Shown: positions 1-9,518 of the stretch, piece after piece
How positions within the stretch are numbered: position 1 is the first letter of the stretch
Layout of the letters: every line of letters starts with the position of its first letter
Origin: Puffinus mauretanicus
Taxonomy: Eukaryota; Chordata; Aves; Procellariiformes; Procellariidae
Direction of reading: 5' to 3'
Length of the DNA stretch: 64,000 nucleotides
Assembly: GCA_023333565.1 (NCBI GenBank)
Contig: JAJKFH010000948.1
Coordinates: 1,240,001-1,304,000, forward strand
The notes under the pieces: generated by a model
Databases searched by the model: none
Seen by the model: only the letters and a program-made list of their open reading frames with translations
Told to the model about the DNA's origin: nothing
Program-made: the position numbers and the translations under genes

Positions 1-1079
1 GAAATTCATTCTTTGCAGGATATGAAAATTTTGAAAGTTTAGTTTTTTGTTGCTTTTTTCTCCCCCCAAAAAATTGAAAGAGAAATGAACAAAATACTGA
101 GATTCTTTGCAGAGGGAATGCTGTCCCTGGGAGAAGTACATCTGACTTTGTCATGTGGCTGCAGATAGGAAGCCTTTGGCAGATGGGCTGCAATATGGCC
201 ATAAATGCCAGAAGTACATCCTGGAGCAGTAGCTTTAAGAACAGAGGCTGCAAAGGAGACAGTCCGGTGCAGGCAATGAGGTGAACTTTCATTAAAAGCC
301 TGTCTAGTGGCCGTGTGTCGAAAGCCATCTGACAAATGGGGCTCCTGTGAAATCCAGCTTACGTTTCAGGGGAATCTTATGAAAACTCAGACTGGAGTTT
401 GAGATACTTGAATCAGTAAATAGCAATGGGGGAAAAAAAAAATTATTCTTCAGGAACCTGTGTTTGAAGCTTTAAGTGGCAACTCCGTTTTGTCATTCGT
501 CTGTTGCTTTTTTGAAGTACCGCCGTTGTTCTGCTGCTGGCATCTTATGCTAGAGCTGCATTAAGATTGTAACATTGTATCGGCCCATCAAACCCTACAA
601 CTGTTAGATTAATTGAAATGGATTGTAGGTGTAAGGCAATCTCACCTGGGTTGCAAAACAAAATCTGGATTCCTCAGTCTCTGTTGATATTATTGGGCTA
701 AGTTTTGTTTTATGAATAAAAATTTACTTTGAGCTTATAATACTTCTGCTAAACAAGCTTTGGTATTTTGTTTCCTCACAAGTGAGAAAAGAAAAGGAAA
801 AGAAAAAGAAAACAGTTTTGTCCTTAAAGCTAATATGGTACCCACTAAAAGTGTCTTAGATGGATGAGTAACTTTGTTAGACTTCCCAGTATACCAGGGG
901 CTTTTAAAAGATGTAAATTAAATTGCATTGTGGTAAGATTAAATTTGTGTGCCTGTGTCTGGTGGCACCTGAAAATGTCCAATAATTTCAGTAGGCCATG
1001 AATTAGATCATGAGAAAGATGTGTTGGATTATGTCACGTTACACATTAACTTGGAACAATACATTTTCTGTCTTTTCAG
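1..1079 (+). other. SEMA5A: SEMA5A intron (3' part)
   Basis: This is intronic sequence upstream of the first coding exon in the window. It ends in a pyrimidine-rich tract and the acceptor AG at 1078-1079. The only local structure I see is a purine-rich G/A run around 783-813. Short open frames here carry no recognisable domain. Confidence 0.8.
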
Positions 1080-1250
1080 TGGATGGAGGCTGGTCTTGTT
1101 GGTCATCTTGGTCAAAGTGCTCGGCAACTTGTGGAGGAGGGCATTACATGAGAACCCGCTCCTGCACAAACCCAGCACCAGCATATGGAGGAGATATCTG
1201 CCTTGGACTGCACACGGAAGAAGCACTCTGCAACACACAACCGTGTCCAG
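1080..1250 (+). CDS. SEMA5A: SEMA5A exon encoding thrombospondin type 1 repeat 6
   Basis: This exon encodes one complete thrombospondin type 1 repeat (TSR) of semaphorin-5A, a single-pass membrane axon-guidance protein whose TSRs bind heparan and chondroitin sulfate proteoglycans (family knowledge). The acceptor AG is at 1078-1079 and the donor GT at 1251-1252. The exon is 171 nt, exactly 57 codons, with phase-1 introns on both sides, as expected for a shuffled TSR module. Visible motifs are a W-loop (WSCWSSWSKC), the CSATCGGG core, the R-layer strand MRTRSC, and the closing cysteines of DIC, ALC and QPCP. That makes the usual six TSR cysteines. The oddity is a seventh cysteine (TGT) inside the W-loop, where related proteins normally carry a non-cysteine residue. 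The match to the penultimate TSR of vertebrate SEMA5A, as I remember it, is close; SEMA5B is the main alternative but fits the later exons worse. Confidence 0.93.
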
Positions 1251-3429
1251 GTATGGCAAATCAGCCGATGCAGCTTTGTTGTTTGTGTGCCACAGAATAA
1301 GGCATTCACAGTTAGGCAACATAATGCTCCTTGATCTATTATTTAGGAGCAAATAATTTCTCTCCCTTATTAAGTGCACAATCAGCTCTTACATGCTCAG
1401 TCACGGTAAATGAAGTAATAGCAGGATATAGCCTGCAGGACACCACCTCCTCCCTCCCTCTTTAAAAATTAAAATTTAAGTTACCAGGTTACGGGTCTGG
1501 ATAAACTAAAATTATATAATATTTGAAGTGGATCATGCAAACGGCCTGGGAGACCTTTAATAACAGTATCACAAAGAAGTGCATTTGTTATAAGACTAAG
1601 CACTCACAGCAAGCAAATTGCTGAGGTTAATATTCAACGTGTTATCACAAGGTCCTTCAAGTAGATAATGTTTGCCCTGTTTTCATATAAAACACAGAGC
1701 AAACCTTAATGCTCTTTGTAAAATACCTTCTTCAACTTCGGTTGTTACGGAGCAGAGACTTCATCTTTTTAAGTGACTGTGGATTACTTAGTAAATGAAA
1801 TGTCTCAGTACTCCTGTTAGTTGTATGATATTATGGATCATGATTTTTTCTGTAACTTTGACTGCCTTTTACCATATTAAAGGAAACTAATTTTTTTCAT
1901 GAAATTTAAGTGAGAAGCAAAGAGTAAAACCACACAAAAACAGATAAAATCATTAGTGAAAAGCCAGTGGGAGTATTTGTTTTCATTTATTGCTGATTAA
2001 TGGATTACAGGCAACAGCAAAGGGACATGAGCAGCTCTGATGCCACATTGTATTACTTGCTTCACTGAGAGCTCCTGGACTTCATAGCAAAAGTTTTCTG
2101 CTCATAGGGTGAGGCTGTGCATGTGAAGACACAAGCCCCATGAGTTTGAATTTATGGGCCCTATTACCTGTGCTGAACTACAATTTAAGTTAATTTCCTT
2201 TTCTAGGCACTGCATGTCTTGCAGCAGAATAAAAGTACCTACTTTGTCAAAATTAAAGCAGATGCAACACTCTGTATTGTGTTTAAAAAAATCCCAAACA
2301 TAGAAATGAGTTGATGATTTGATTTTTCAAGACAAATAGTGTATATTTGTATGTAGAAGTTACATAGCTGCCTTGGGATCCTTAAGGCATCTTTAAAAGG
2401 TCAGAACTGGCATGTTCATTGCGCTAGTATTGTAGCTATTTCTCTTGTTGCGCATTTATTTTCTACCACCGTTTTTCTAGAAATGACAGTTTGCAAACAT
2501 TTATAAATAATCTCTTCATCTTATTTTGACCTGGGACTCCAGGATGGGAGGGAGATGCCATGTGTTGCATATGTGGGAAGATCCCAGTGCACACAGTGTC
2601 TTTTATAGGACCCCCTGCTCAAAACACCTTGACAGAAGACCCATGCCTAAAGGGCAGGCTCGAACAGTAGCCTTGCCCCGTCACCAGTATGTAACCTAGC
2701 ATGATCTAACGTACTCTGAGGTTCCTATTTGATCACAGGATATAGCCCCTTCAGCAAGGATCCTGGTAGGCCAAAAGCACATGGGACAAGACAAGGCTGC
2801 AGAGTGCATCAGCCAACAAGCTGCATTTAGGATGCTCACAAGCATTTTGGCAGCTGCTGCATATATCCCAATTATACCAGGATTGGGCAAGAGTATTGGC
2901 TCTGGCTTAAGCATGCTCTCTGCCACCGGCAAGAACTGGGCCAAGATTTGTAATGAGCAGCATTCCTTTAGACTTGAATGAGCAGGGCTTTATTGTTACT
3001 AAATATTTACGGTAAGGATCCATGGTACTTAGTTTACTTAGGTCCAGCAGCTGACACTGGTGGTGACAACAGCAGCTCCTGGCTGTGCCACACTATATAA
3101 GCAGGAAGAAGCCTGCTCCGTTTGCTTGACTCCCCCCTCAGCTCTCCTACGCCCCTGAATTAGGATCCAACTACAGTATATCATCTGTCTCCGTGCTCCG
3201 ACTACCCACTCTGCAATGAGGCCCTCCATTCCTAGGACATCTCCTAGGAAACAGAAGAGCCGAAGGACAGAGTTCCTCACAATAACAAGATCCTACTGTT
3301 TGACATCAGCTGCTTGTGTCAAGGTATTTGCCCTATTGCTCAAAGGAGGCCTTATCGAGACAGTTGCTAATTGTTCATAAATATCAATATCCAGGTTCTT
3401 ACCTGAGCTGCTGAGTAAATCTATTTTAT

Positions 3430-4725
3430 CATAGAATCGTTAAGGTTGGAAAAGACCTCTAAGATCGAGTCCAACCATCAACCCAACACCACCATGCCCA
3501 CTAAACCATGTCCCTAAGCGCCTCATCTACACGTCTTTTAAATACTTCCAGGGATGGTGACTCAACCACTTCCCTGGGCAGCCTGTTCCAAGGCCTGACC
3601 ACCCTTTCAGTAAAGAAATTTTTCTAATGTCCAGTCTAAACCTCCCTTGGTGCAACTTGAGGCCATTTCCTCTCGTCCTATCGCTAGTTACTTGGGAGAA
3701 GAGACCAACCCCCACCTCGCTACAACCTCCTTCCAGGTAGTTGTAGAGTGCGATGAGGTCTCCCCTCAGCCTCCTCTTCTCCAGACTAAACAGTCCCAGT
3801 TCCCTCAGCCGCTTCTCATAAGACTTGTGCTCCAGACCCTTCACCAGCTTCGTTGCCCTCCTCTGGACACGCTCCAGCACCTCAATGTCCTTCTTGTAGT
3901 GAGGGGCCCAAAACTGAACACAGTATTCGAGGTGCGGCCTCACCAGTGACGAGTACAGGGGCACGATCACCTCCCTAGTCCTGGCCACACTATTTCTGAT
4001 ACAGGCCAGGATGCCATTGGCCTTCTTGGCCACCTGGGCACACTGCCGGCTCATGTTCAGCCGGCTGTCAACCAGCACCCCCAGGTCCTTTTCCTCTGGG
4101 CAGCTTTCCAGCCACTCTTCCCCAAGCCTGTAGCGTTGCCTGGGGTTGTTGTGGCCGAAGTGCAGGACCCGGCACTTGGCCTTGTTGAACCTCATACAGT
4201 TGGCCTCGGCCCATCGATCCAGCCTGTCCAGGTCCCTCTGTAGAGCCTTCCTATCCTCCAGCAGATCAACACTCCCGCCCAGCTTGGTGTCGTCTGCAAA
4301 CTTACTGAGGGAGCACTCGATCCCCTCATCCAGATCGTTGATACAGATATTGAACAAGACCGGCCCCAATGCTGAGCCCTGGGGAACACCGCTCGTGACC
4401 GGCCACCAACTGGATTTAACTCCATTCACCACAACTCTCTGGGCTCGGCCGTCCAGCCAGTTTTTTACCCAGCAAAGAGTGTACCTCTCTAAGCCGTGAG
4501 CCGCCAGCTTCTCTAGGAGAATGCTGTGGGAGACAGTGTCAAAGACTTTACTGAAGTCCAGGTAGACCACATCCACAGCCTTTCCCTCATCCACTAGGCA
4601 GATCACCCGGTCATAGAAGGAGATCAGGTTGGTCAAGCAGGACCTACCTTCCATGCTGGCTGGGTCTGATCCCCTGGTTGTCCCGGACATGGCTTGTGGG
4701 TGCCCTCAAGATGAACAACTCCACA
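3430..4725 (-). mobile_element. CR1 LINE, 5'-truncated, neoavian type
   Basis: This is a non-LTR retrotransposon fragment inserted antisense in the SEMA5A intron. Read on the - strand, its 3' end (3430-3530) has the diagnostic CR1 tail: the 'ttggaaaagacctct' block, 'agtccaacc', and a terminal ATTCTATGAT octamer-like end. Upstream lies about 1.2 kb of ORF2 covering the central and C-terminal reverse transcriptase. Similarity to the CR1 consensus seems to fade around 4720-4730, so the copy is 5'-truncated, as most CR1 copies are, and lacks the endonuclease and ORF1. The sequence is close to the consensus as I know it, so insertion was relatively recent compared with the other CR1 relics here. 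I see no target-site duplication. Confidence 0.93.
3527..4690 (-). pseudogene. CR1 ORF2 reverse transcriptase fragment
   Basis: This is a 387-residue open frame from the CR1 ORF2 polyprotein. The visible reverse-transcriptase motifs are [10 protein letters not shown] (motif A, catalytic Asp), [11 protein letters not shown] (motif B) and FADDTKLGG (motif C, the FADD form of the catalytic box). The C-terminal CR1 domain follows, with [22 protein letters not shown] and [17 protein letters not shown]. Two breaks are visible. A deletion of about 8 nt near 4650 changes frame just before the GRSCLTNL block. A one-base loss in the T run (A run on the coding strand) near 3617-3625 replaces the usual C-terminus from about residue 358 on. 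The family's normal stop would fall at 3501-3503. The endonuclease and N-terminal RT are absent, so it cannot be active. Confidence 0.9.
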
Positions 4726-5727
4726 AGCAATGACATGCATCTGAACAACAGACTGCTAGGACTGATTGCTCCTGTCTCTAACCAGCACTTTCCTACTATC
4801 TTTAAATGGTCCCAGGACCACTGCTTGAGATTTTCTGTGCTAAAGTTATGTCCATCTCCTCCATCCATTTGTTTTTATCATGCTATTGGTTAGGAAGTGA
4901 ATGTCCAACACTGTCATGGAAAGCATCTATTGCTTGACATTTTTCAAAACTGCAATCTCAAATATTCCTACCGGAATCTGTTAAATTTTAGATGACTGAG
5001 AGTTTTAACCTTGTCCTCTATGGCCAAGGGGAAAGTAATGACTAAATGCGAACCTTGTATGCTGGATTTATGCAATGTATTGAAAGGGGCCCAAAACAGT
5101 GGAAGACTTTCCTTATTTTCCACCTGATTCACAAAAAGTATACAAAACTTTCATGAATTTTCTGAATTATTCACAAATTTTCATGTTCTTCAATCTAACG
5201 AAACACAATTTGGTTAATATATACTTTTTTATTTGAAGCAAAATGAAATTTGTAAATTTGCTTCATAGTGACATAAAATCAATTAAAATTTTGAAGTAGA
5301 AACAAAATCGGTTTGGCGCACTAGGACTATTTCATGCATATCAAAACCGTAAAACATATCTCAGTGAGAAAGCCAACAGAAGAAAGAAAAATGTTTAACT
5401 GAGCTCTGTCTTCTGCTGTACATGCCAAACTCAGAAGACTCCTATGAAGGCAAGACTTGAATTGTGCTTGAATTGTAAGAAAACTGAGCTCACTAAACTC
5501 TCAGCACCTCATGGGAATGAGATCAATTTGCTTCATTTAAGGGAAGTATTCTGAGATCACACAGGCATGAAATAAAAAATGTCTTAATCAAAACTGCATA
5601 GGCAGAGGAAGAAATATAGAGAAACAATAGAAGCTGATAATGAACCGAATGGGGAAGAGAAGGTGAGAGTACTTGATGAGATCTCTTCTATCTACAGCAA
5701 AGAAATGGACCTGAAATAACAAAAGCT

Positions 5728-5745
5728 AAAAAAAAAAAAAAAAAA
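5728..5745. repeat. poly(A) run, 18 nt
   Basis: This is a homopolymer in the intron. No upstream retrogene or SINE body is recognisable. Confidence 0.9.
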
Positions 5746-6216
5746 TTACCTGCAAGATACTACTATTTTTGTGGTTTGGCATAAACATCCCGTTTCACAC
5801 CTGGAATACATACTCTTATAGCTCCCATTGCTACTTGTCAGGTACATAAAAAAAAGACAGTGTCATTGTCCACTGTAACGACCTAGACTGGAATTAACTC
5901 CACAGCAATCACGCTCAGTCACCGCCACAGAATCCCTCCAGCTTCTCACTTCCACACACAAAGGCCATGGCAGAAACCAAAGTTGTAATACATCTGCGAC
6001 AAATTTACCATCACACTCTACATTTCAGAGACTTTTGCCAAAGCTGAACTGCCTTTTTTTTATCGTACTGAAAGAGCTGTCCTCTGCTAGTTGGTGGTAT
6101 CTGGGGATGAGGCCTTCTGTCATAATTCAGAAATACAGCCTATTTCTTTCTCACTCGGTATACTTGAAGCATTTAATTGCAGCATCTGCCTGTGTGTTCC
6201 TCTCTGCCTGTTGCAG

Positions 6217-6372
6217 ACAGCTGGTCCGAGTGGTCCGAGTGGTCCGACTGCGACTCGTCTGGCTTCCAGTTCCGCGTGCGTCAGTGCATCATTTTGTTTC
6301 CCGTGGGCAGCCAGTGCACGGGCAACACCACGGAGAGCCGAGCCTGTGCTCTGGACTCCAACTTTATACCAG
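6217..6372 (+). CDS. SEMA5A: SEMA5A exon encoding thrombospondin type 1 repeat 7
   Basis: This exon encodes the last, divergent TSR of semaphorin-5A, just outside the membrane. The acceptor is TTGCAG ending at 6216 and the donor GTGAGA begins at 6373. It is 156 nt, 52 codons, phase 1 on both sides. The W-loop is repetitive (WSEWSEWSDC), built from three near-identical 9-nt units. The canonical CSxTCG core is missing and replaced by CDSSG; the other cysteines lie in RQC, SQC and RAC, so the domain has fewer than six cysteines. An N-glycosylation sequon NTT follows GSQCTG. This atypical TSR is a SEMA5A hallmark as I recall the family. It joins exactly in frame to the TSR6 exon (split Asp codon) and to the juxtamembrane exon (split Glu codon). 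Confidence 0.93.
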
Positions 6373-6976
6373 GTGAGATCAGCCTGCTCCTTGAAGGATT
6401 AGTAAAATCTCGCAATGTTTCAGGAGCGAGGCGTAGTACTGTCCCAGACGGCACTGGGCAGAGCTGAGAGCTGGAACAGAACTTGCCTTTTGTCATCCAA
6501 AGTGTGTTGGTCTACTATGCAGAGCTGATGTTGCTAGATCTGATGTCTTCATGAAAATCTGTCTCATGGCACCCAGTGCTGTGGACCTGTCCCTACTGTC
6601 ACCGCCTGGGACTTTGGTTAGTCACTGTCACAGCATTCTGCAGGCCCCTCCTGTCCTACTTGGTAGCAGAGTGCAGGGATGGCTATAGACAGCTAGGAGA
6701 TATAGTTTGCTTTTTACTTTAATTTATGTGGTTTTGAGACATTGGGGTTATTAGAGAAACATTCCTCTAGGTTTTGTGGTTTGCATATACAAAAGTGGGT
6801 GCCGTGGTAGTTAATCTGGAAATAATTTCAGAGTCGCTTAAATTTCCTGTTTAGAAAGATAAATACTATTAACTGTGCCTCAGCTCCTTATCTCCCCCAT
6901 GGCTGCTAAGTACCTGATGTATAGTCATGTCATGTATTATTCTATAGCATTTGTTGAAACACATCACTGTACTCTC

Positions 6977-6994
6977 TTTTTTTTTTTTTTTTTT
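6977..6994. repeat. poly(T) run, 18 nt
   Basis: This is a simple homopolymer within the intron. Confidence 0.9.
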
Positions 6995-7619
6995 AAAATC
7001 ACAGCAGTCGTTTAAATCCACACAACAGTACGGGCGGCCATGGTACATTGCTGTTAACAGTCATCTTTCAGCCTGTATACATTAAAAAAAGCTAGCGGTC
7101 TATTCACAGACAGAGAAATTTACATTTCAATGTGTCATTTGAAATGTAATTATGTTTACTCAGTGCAGCAACCTTTTTTTTTCTGTGACTATGCGGTACA
7201 ATATAGTACAATATAACAAAGAAATCAACAAATTTGAACACTGTTTTTATGGATGGTGCATAATGCTTTAACTCCCAAATACTATTTTTTCCTCCAAAAC
7301 CAATGTGAAAAATGTCAGTGTGAAAGCAAAAACTCCCACATTGTATTTTCCCCTTTTTCTCAGGCTTTTGAAGCAGCTCTGTTAATATTCACATTCTGTG
7401 AATCCCCTGCTTAATCCAGTATAAGCTCTACATCTTGTTTTGGAGAGTAGACATTTGCAGAAGCTGAAATGAGCCACTTCGTCTCTCGCCCTTCTGGTCT
7501 GTTTGCCACTTCTCCTCAAATTACCCATATCACAGCAGATAAGGCCGTGCCCATTACGCTCACCTTAGGCAAACTGGCTTGCTTTCTTGGGATCTCTCAG
7601 CTTGCTTTCACTCCTCCAG

Positions 7620-7745
7620 GTCCTCCAACTCAGAGTTCTCTCCCTCCCTGCCTCCCTCTCTTTCTTTTTCTAATTCACCTCCTTCCTTTCCTCAGCTAGT
7701 TTGCTGGCATGTCCACCCTCACGTTGTCTCCTTCTCCTCCTCCTG
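7620..7745 (+). repeat. Pyrimidine-rich low-complexity tract
   Basis: The + strand is dominated by C/T with CTCC, CTTT and CCTCC motifs. It is intronic, not adjacent to an acceptor, and shows no unit long enough to call a satellite. Confidence 0.65.
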
Positions 7746-8079
7746 TTTACCTTAGCTCTGTTCCTCAGAACTTAGTATATAGAGTGATTCTGCCAGAGTG
7801 CGAAAATGACTCCTCCTCGTCATTGCTGCTGCTGTGTTTCCAGAGTTAGTCCTTACCAACATTACCTTGCAGAGCTTTATGGTTTTCTGGTACATTTTTT
7901 CCTGCTTTTTGTTTGGATTGTGAATTAACAATCTCAGCCAGACAAAGGATGCTCTCAGCCTTTAACTCTCTGTGAGAGTGCTGTTCCGTCAGGACTGATA
8001 CTTTCTCATTTTGAAAATAGTTAGTATTGATTTAGCATGGGAAGAAGGGTAAAAAATTGTGATCCCTTTAGCAGTAGCT

Positions 8080-8990
8080 GCATGTGGATCATCTTTTGGT
8101 AGTGGAGAACCTACTCTGTTATTCCTCATGAAGCTATTGCATACCTGTGGCCATCATTGCTGCCCTTCTCTGGTCTGTTTTTAGTTCTACCAGAGACGTC
8201 CCTAGATGGGAAAACCAGAGCTGCACATGGTGTTCATGGTGTGAACAACACATCATGGTGTGAACAACACATGGATTTGTAAAGTGCCATAATGTTGATA
8301 TCCTGTCCTACTCACTATTGCTTTCTTGGTAGTGCCTAGCATTTGGTTTGCCTCTTCGCTTCTGAGCACTAAGCTGATATTTTCATGGAACAATTTGTCA
8401 TAAATCCCTGGTCTCACTCCTGCGTAGTAATGGTCAGCTCACAGCCCACCATTTTATATGTGAAACTAGGATTGCTTTCCACTGCATGTATCGCTTTACA
8501 CTGATGTACATTCTGTTTCATTTGTTATTTTATTGCCTAGTTTTGTAGGGCCCTTGTCCATGCTACCTTAACTTTGTATCATCACCAAACTTCAAACCCA
8601 CATTTGCCTCCTGCTTTTCCAGCTCTGCTGAAAAGCCTAGGTCCCTGCAGAAGTGGTAACCTTCCTCCATTGTAAGATACTGGGCACGTATTACTACCCT
8701 GTTTTCTATCTTTTCCCTCATCTCATTTGTTGCTTGGAAAGACTTCGACAAGGAACTTAAAAGCTTTTTCGAAATCCAGGTCGACTGTGTCAGTTACCTT
8801 ATCCACATGATCACTGACCCTTTTAGAGAGGTTCAAGAGATTTGTAAGGCAGGACTTCCCTTCACAGAAGCCATGGTCCTAAAGTAAAAAGTGGGTAAAC
8901 TTGATTGCCAATAGATTTTATCCAATATTTATTCAGAATGTATCCAAAGTCAAAATGGTAAGAATACAGGCTGGAATTACATTTTATTAG
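8080..8990 (-). mobile_element. Ancient CR1/L3-like LINE relic
   Basis: This is a degenerate antisense LINE fragment. Landmarks of the amniote CR1/L3-type ORF2, read on the + strand, appear in the expected order. They are a 'cctcatgaag...ccatac' block (about 8125), 'gccagagctgcacatgg'-like sequence (about 8216), 'catggatttgtaaagtgcc' (about 8270), 'ctagcatttggtttgcc' (about 8336), 'tttgtatcatcaccaaac' (about 8573), 'gaaatccaggtcgactgtgt' (about 8770) and 'gcaggacttcccttcacag' (about 8850). Divergence is high and no long frame survives; the 62-residue frame at 8563-8751 retains only a KFGDDTKL-like RT motif C trace. It contains a 19-bp tandem duplication. Much older than the CR1 at 3.4-4.7 kb. 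Confidence 0.8.
8235..8272. repeat. 19-bp tandem duplication
   Basis: Two perfect adjacent copies of catggtgtgaacaacacat lie inside the ancient CR1 relic. Related elements have a single copy as I recall the consensus, so this looks like a local slippage duplication after insertion. Confidence 0.9.
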
Positions 8991-9470
8991 TTTACAGTTG
9001 AGACCCATGAAATTGGCAGTCATCTTTTTTGAAAATTCGTAAACTCCCTCTTTTCACATTAGTGCTAGATGTGATTTCTAGAAGTAATGAGCCCATTTGA
9101 ACACAAGATAACTAAACTCTCATTAATTTTACTATTCAGAAAATCAACACTTTCTCAACACGCTTAAACTCCACAAAGAATGTTTTCATGTGCACTTCAC
9201 CTTTTTAATTCCAGAAATGTTTTGAGGCAAGAATTAAAAATATGTTGCTGCTTTTGCTTGGGAAACTAAGGAACCTGAAGCTGTCATAGGACCTTTTTGT
9301 TAATTCTACCACATAGTCAAAATCTTTTTTACTTTGCATTTGGAGTGAATGTAGTAGAATAAATTTTTAAATCCTTACTCTGTTAATCAAACTATTCTCT
9401 GTAATCAGTATTACAGTTCTCTGTAATATTTTTTTTCTCCTTGGCATAAGCAGTTTATTTATTTTTCTAG

Positions 9471-9518
9471 AGATATCAGTGGCACGATCCAGCAGCATAG
9501 AAGAGAAACGATGTGGCG
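9471..9518 (+). CDS. SEMA5A: SEMA5A juxtamembrane mini-exon
   Basis: This 48-nt exon (16 codons, phase 1 on both sides) joins TSR7 to the transmembrane exon. The acceptor is TTTCTAG ending at 9470 and the donor GTAAGC begins at 9519. Together with the split codons it encodes EISVARSSSIEEKRCG, a short Ser/charged extracellular stalk. The same stalk, with few changes, occurs in other vertebrate SEMA5A proteins from memory. It is too short to find by ORF length; I placed it from the splice sites and the reading-frame match to its neighbours. Confidence 0.9.

Larger units (their letters stand above)
1251..6216 (+). other. SEMA5A: SEMA5A intron with CR1 insertion
   Basis: The intron lies between the TSR6 and TSR7 exons and is about 5.0 kb. 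It runs from donor GTATGG at 1251 to acceptor CAG ending at 6216. It carries an antisense CR1 LINE (about 3430-4725) and an 18-nt A run at 5728-5745. Open frames around 2696-3280 overlap on both strands and show no domain, so I treat them as non-coding. Confidence 0.88.
6373..9470 (+). other. SEMA5A: SEMA5A intron
   Basis: This intron is about 3.1 kb, from donor GTGAGA at 6373 to acceptor TTCTAG ending at 9470. It holds an 18-nt T run (6977-6994), a pyrimidine-rich stretch at about 7620-7745, and an ancient antisense CR1/L3-like relic (about 8080-8990). I see nothing else recognisable. Confidence 0.87.

Noticed and set aside
1010..1079. Upstream Met start extending the TSR6 exon frame
   Set aside because: The frame continues through the polypyrimidine tract and acceptor AG. 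The TSR begins at the splice site, so the upstream codons are intronic.
4146..4499. 117-residue + strand frame across the CR1
   Set aside because: It is the antisense shadow of the CR1 reverse transcriptase. The real coding content is on the - strand with recognisable RT motifs.
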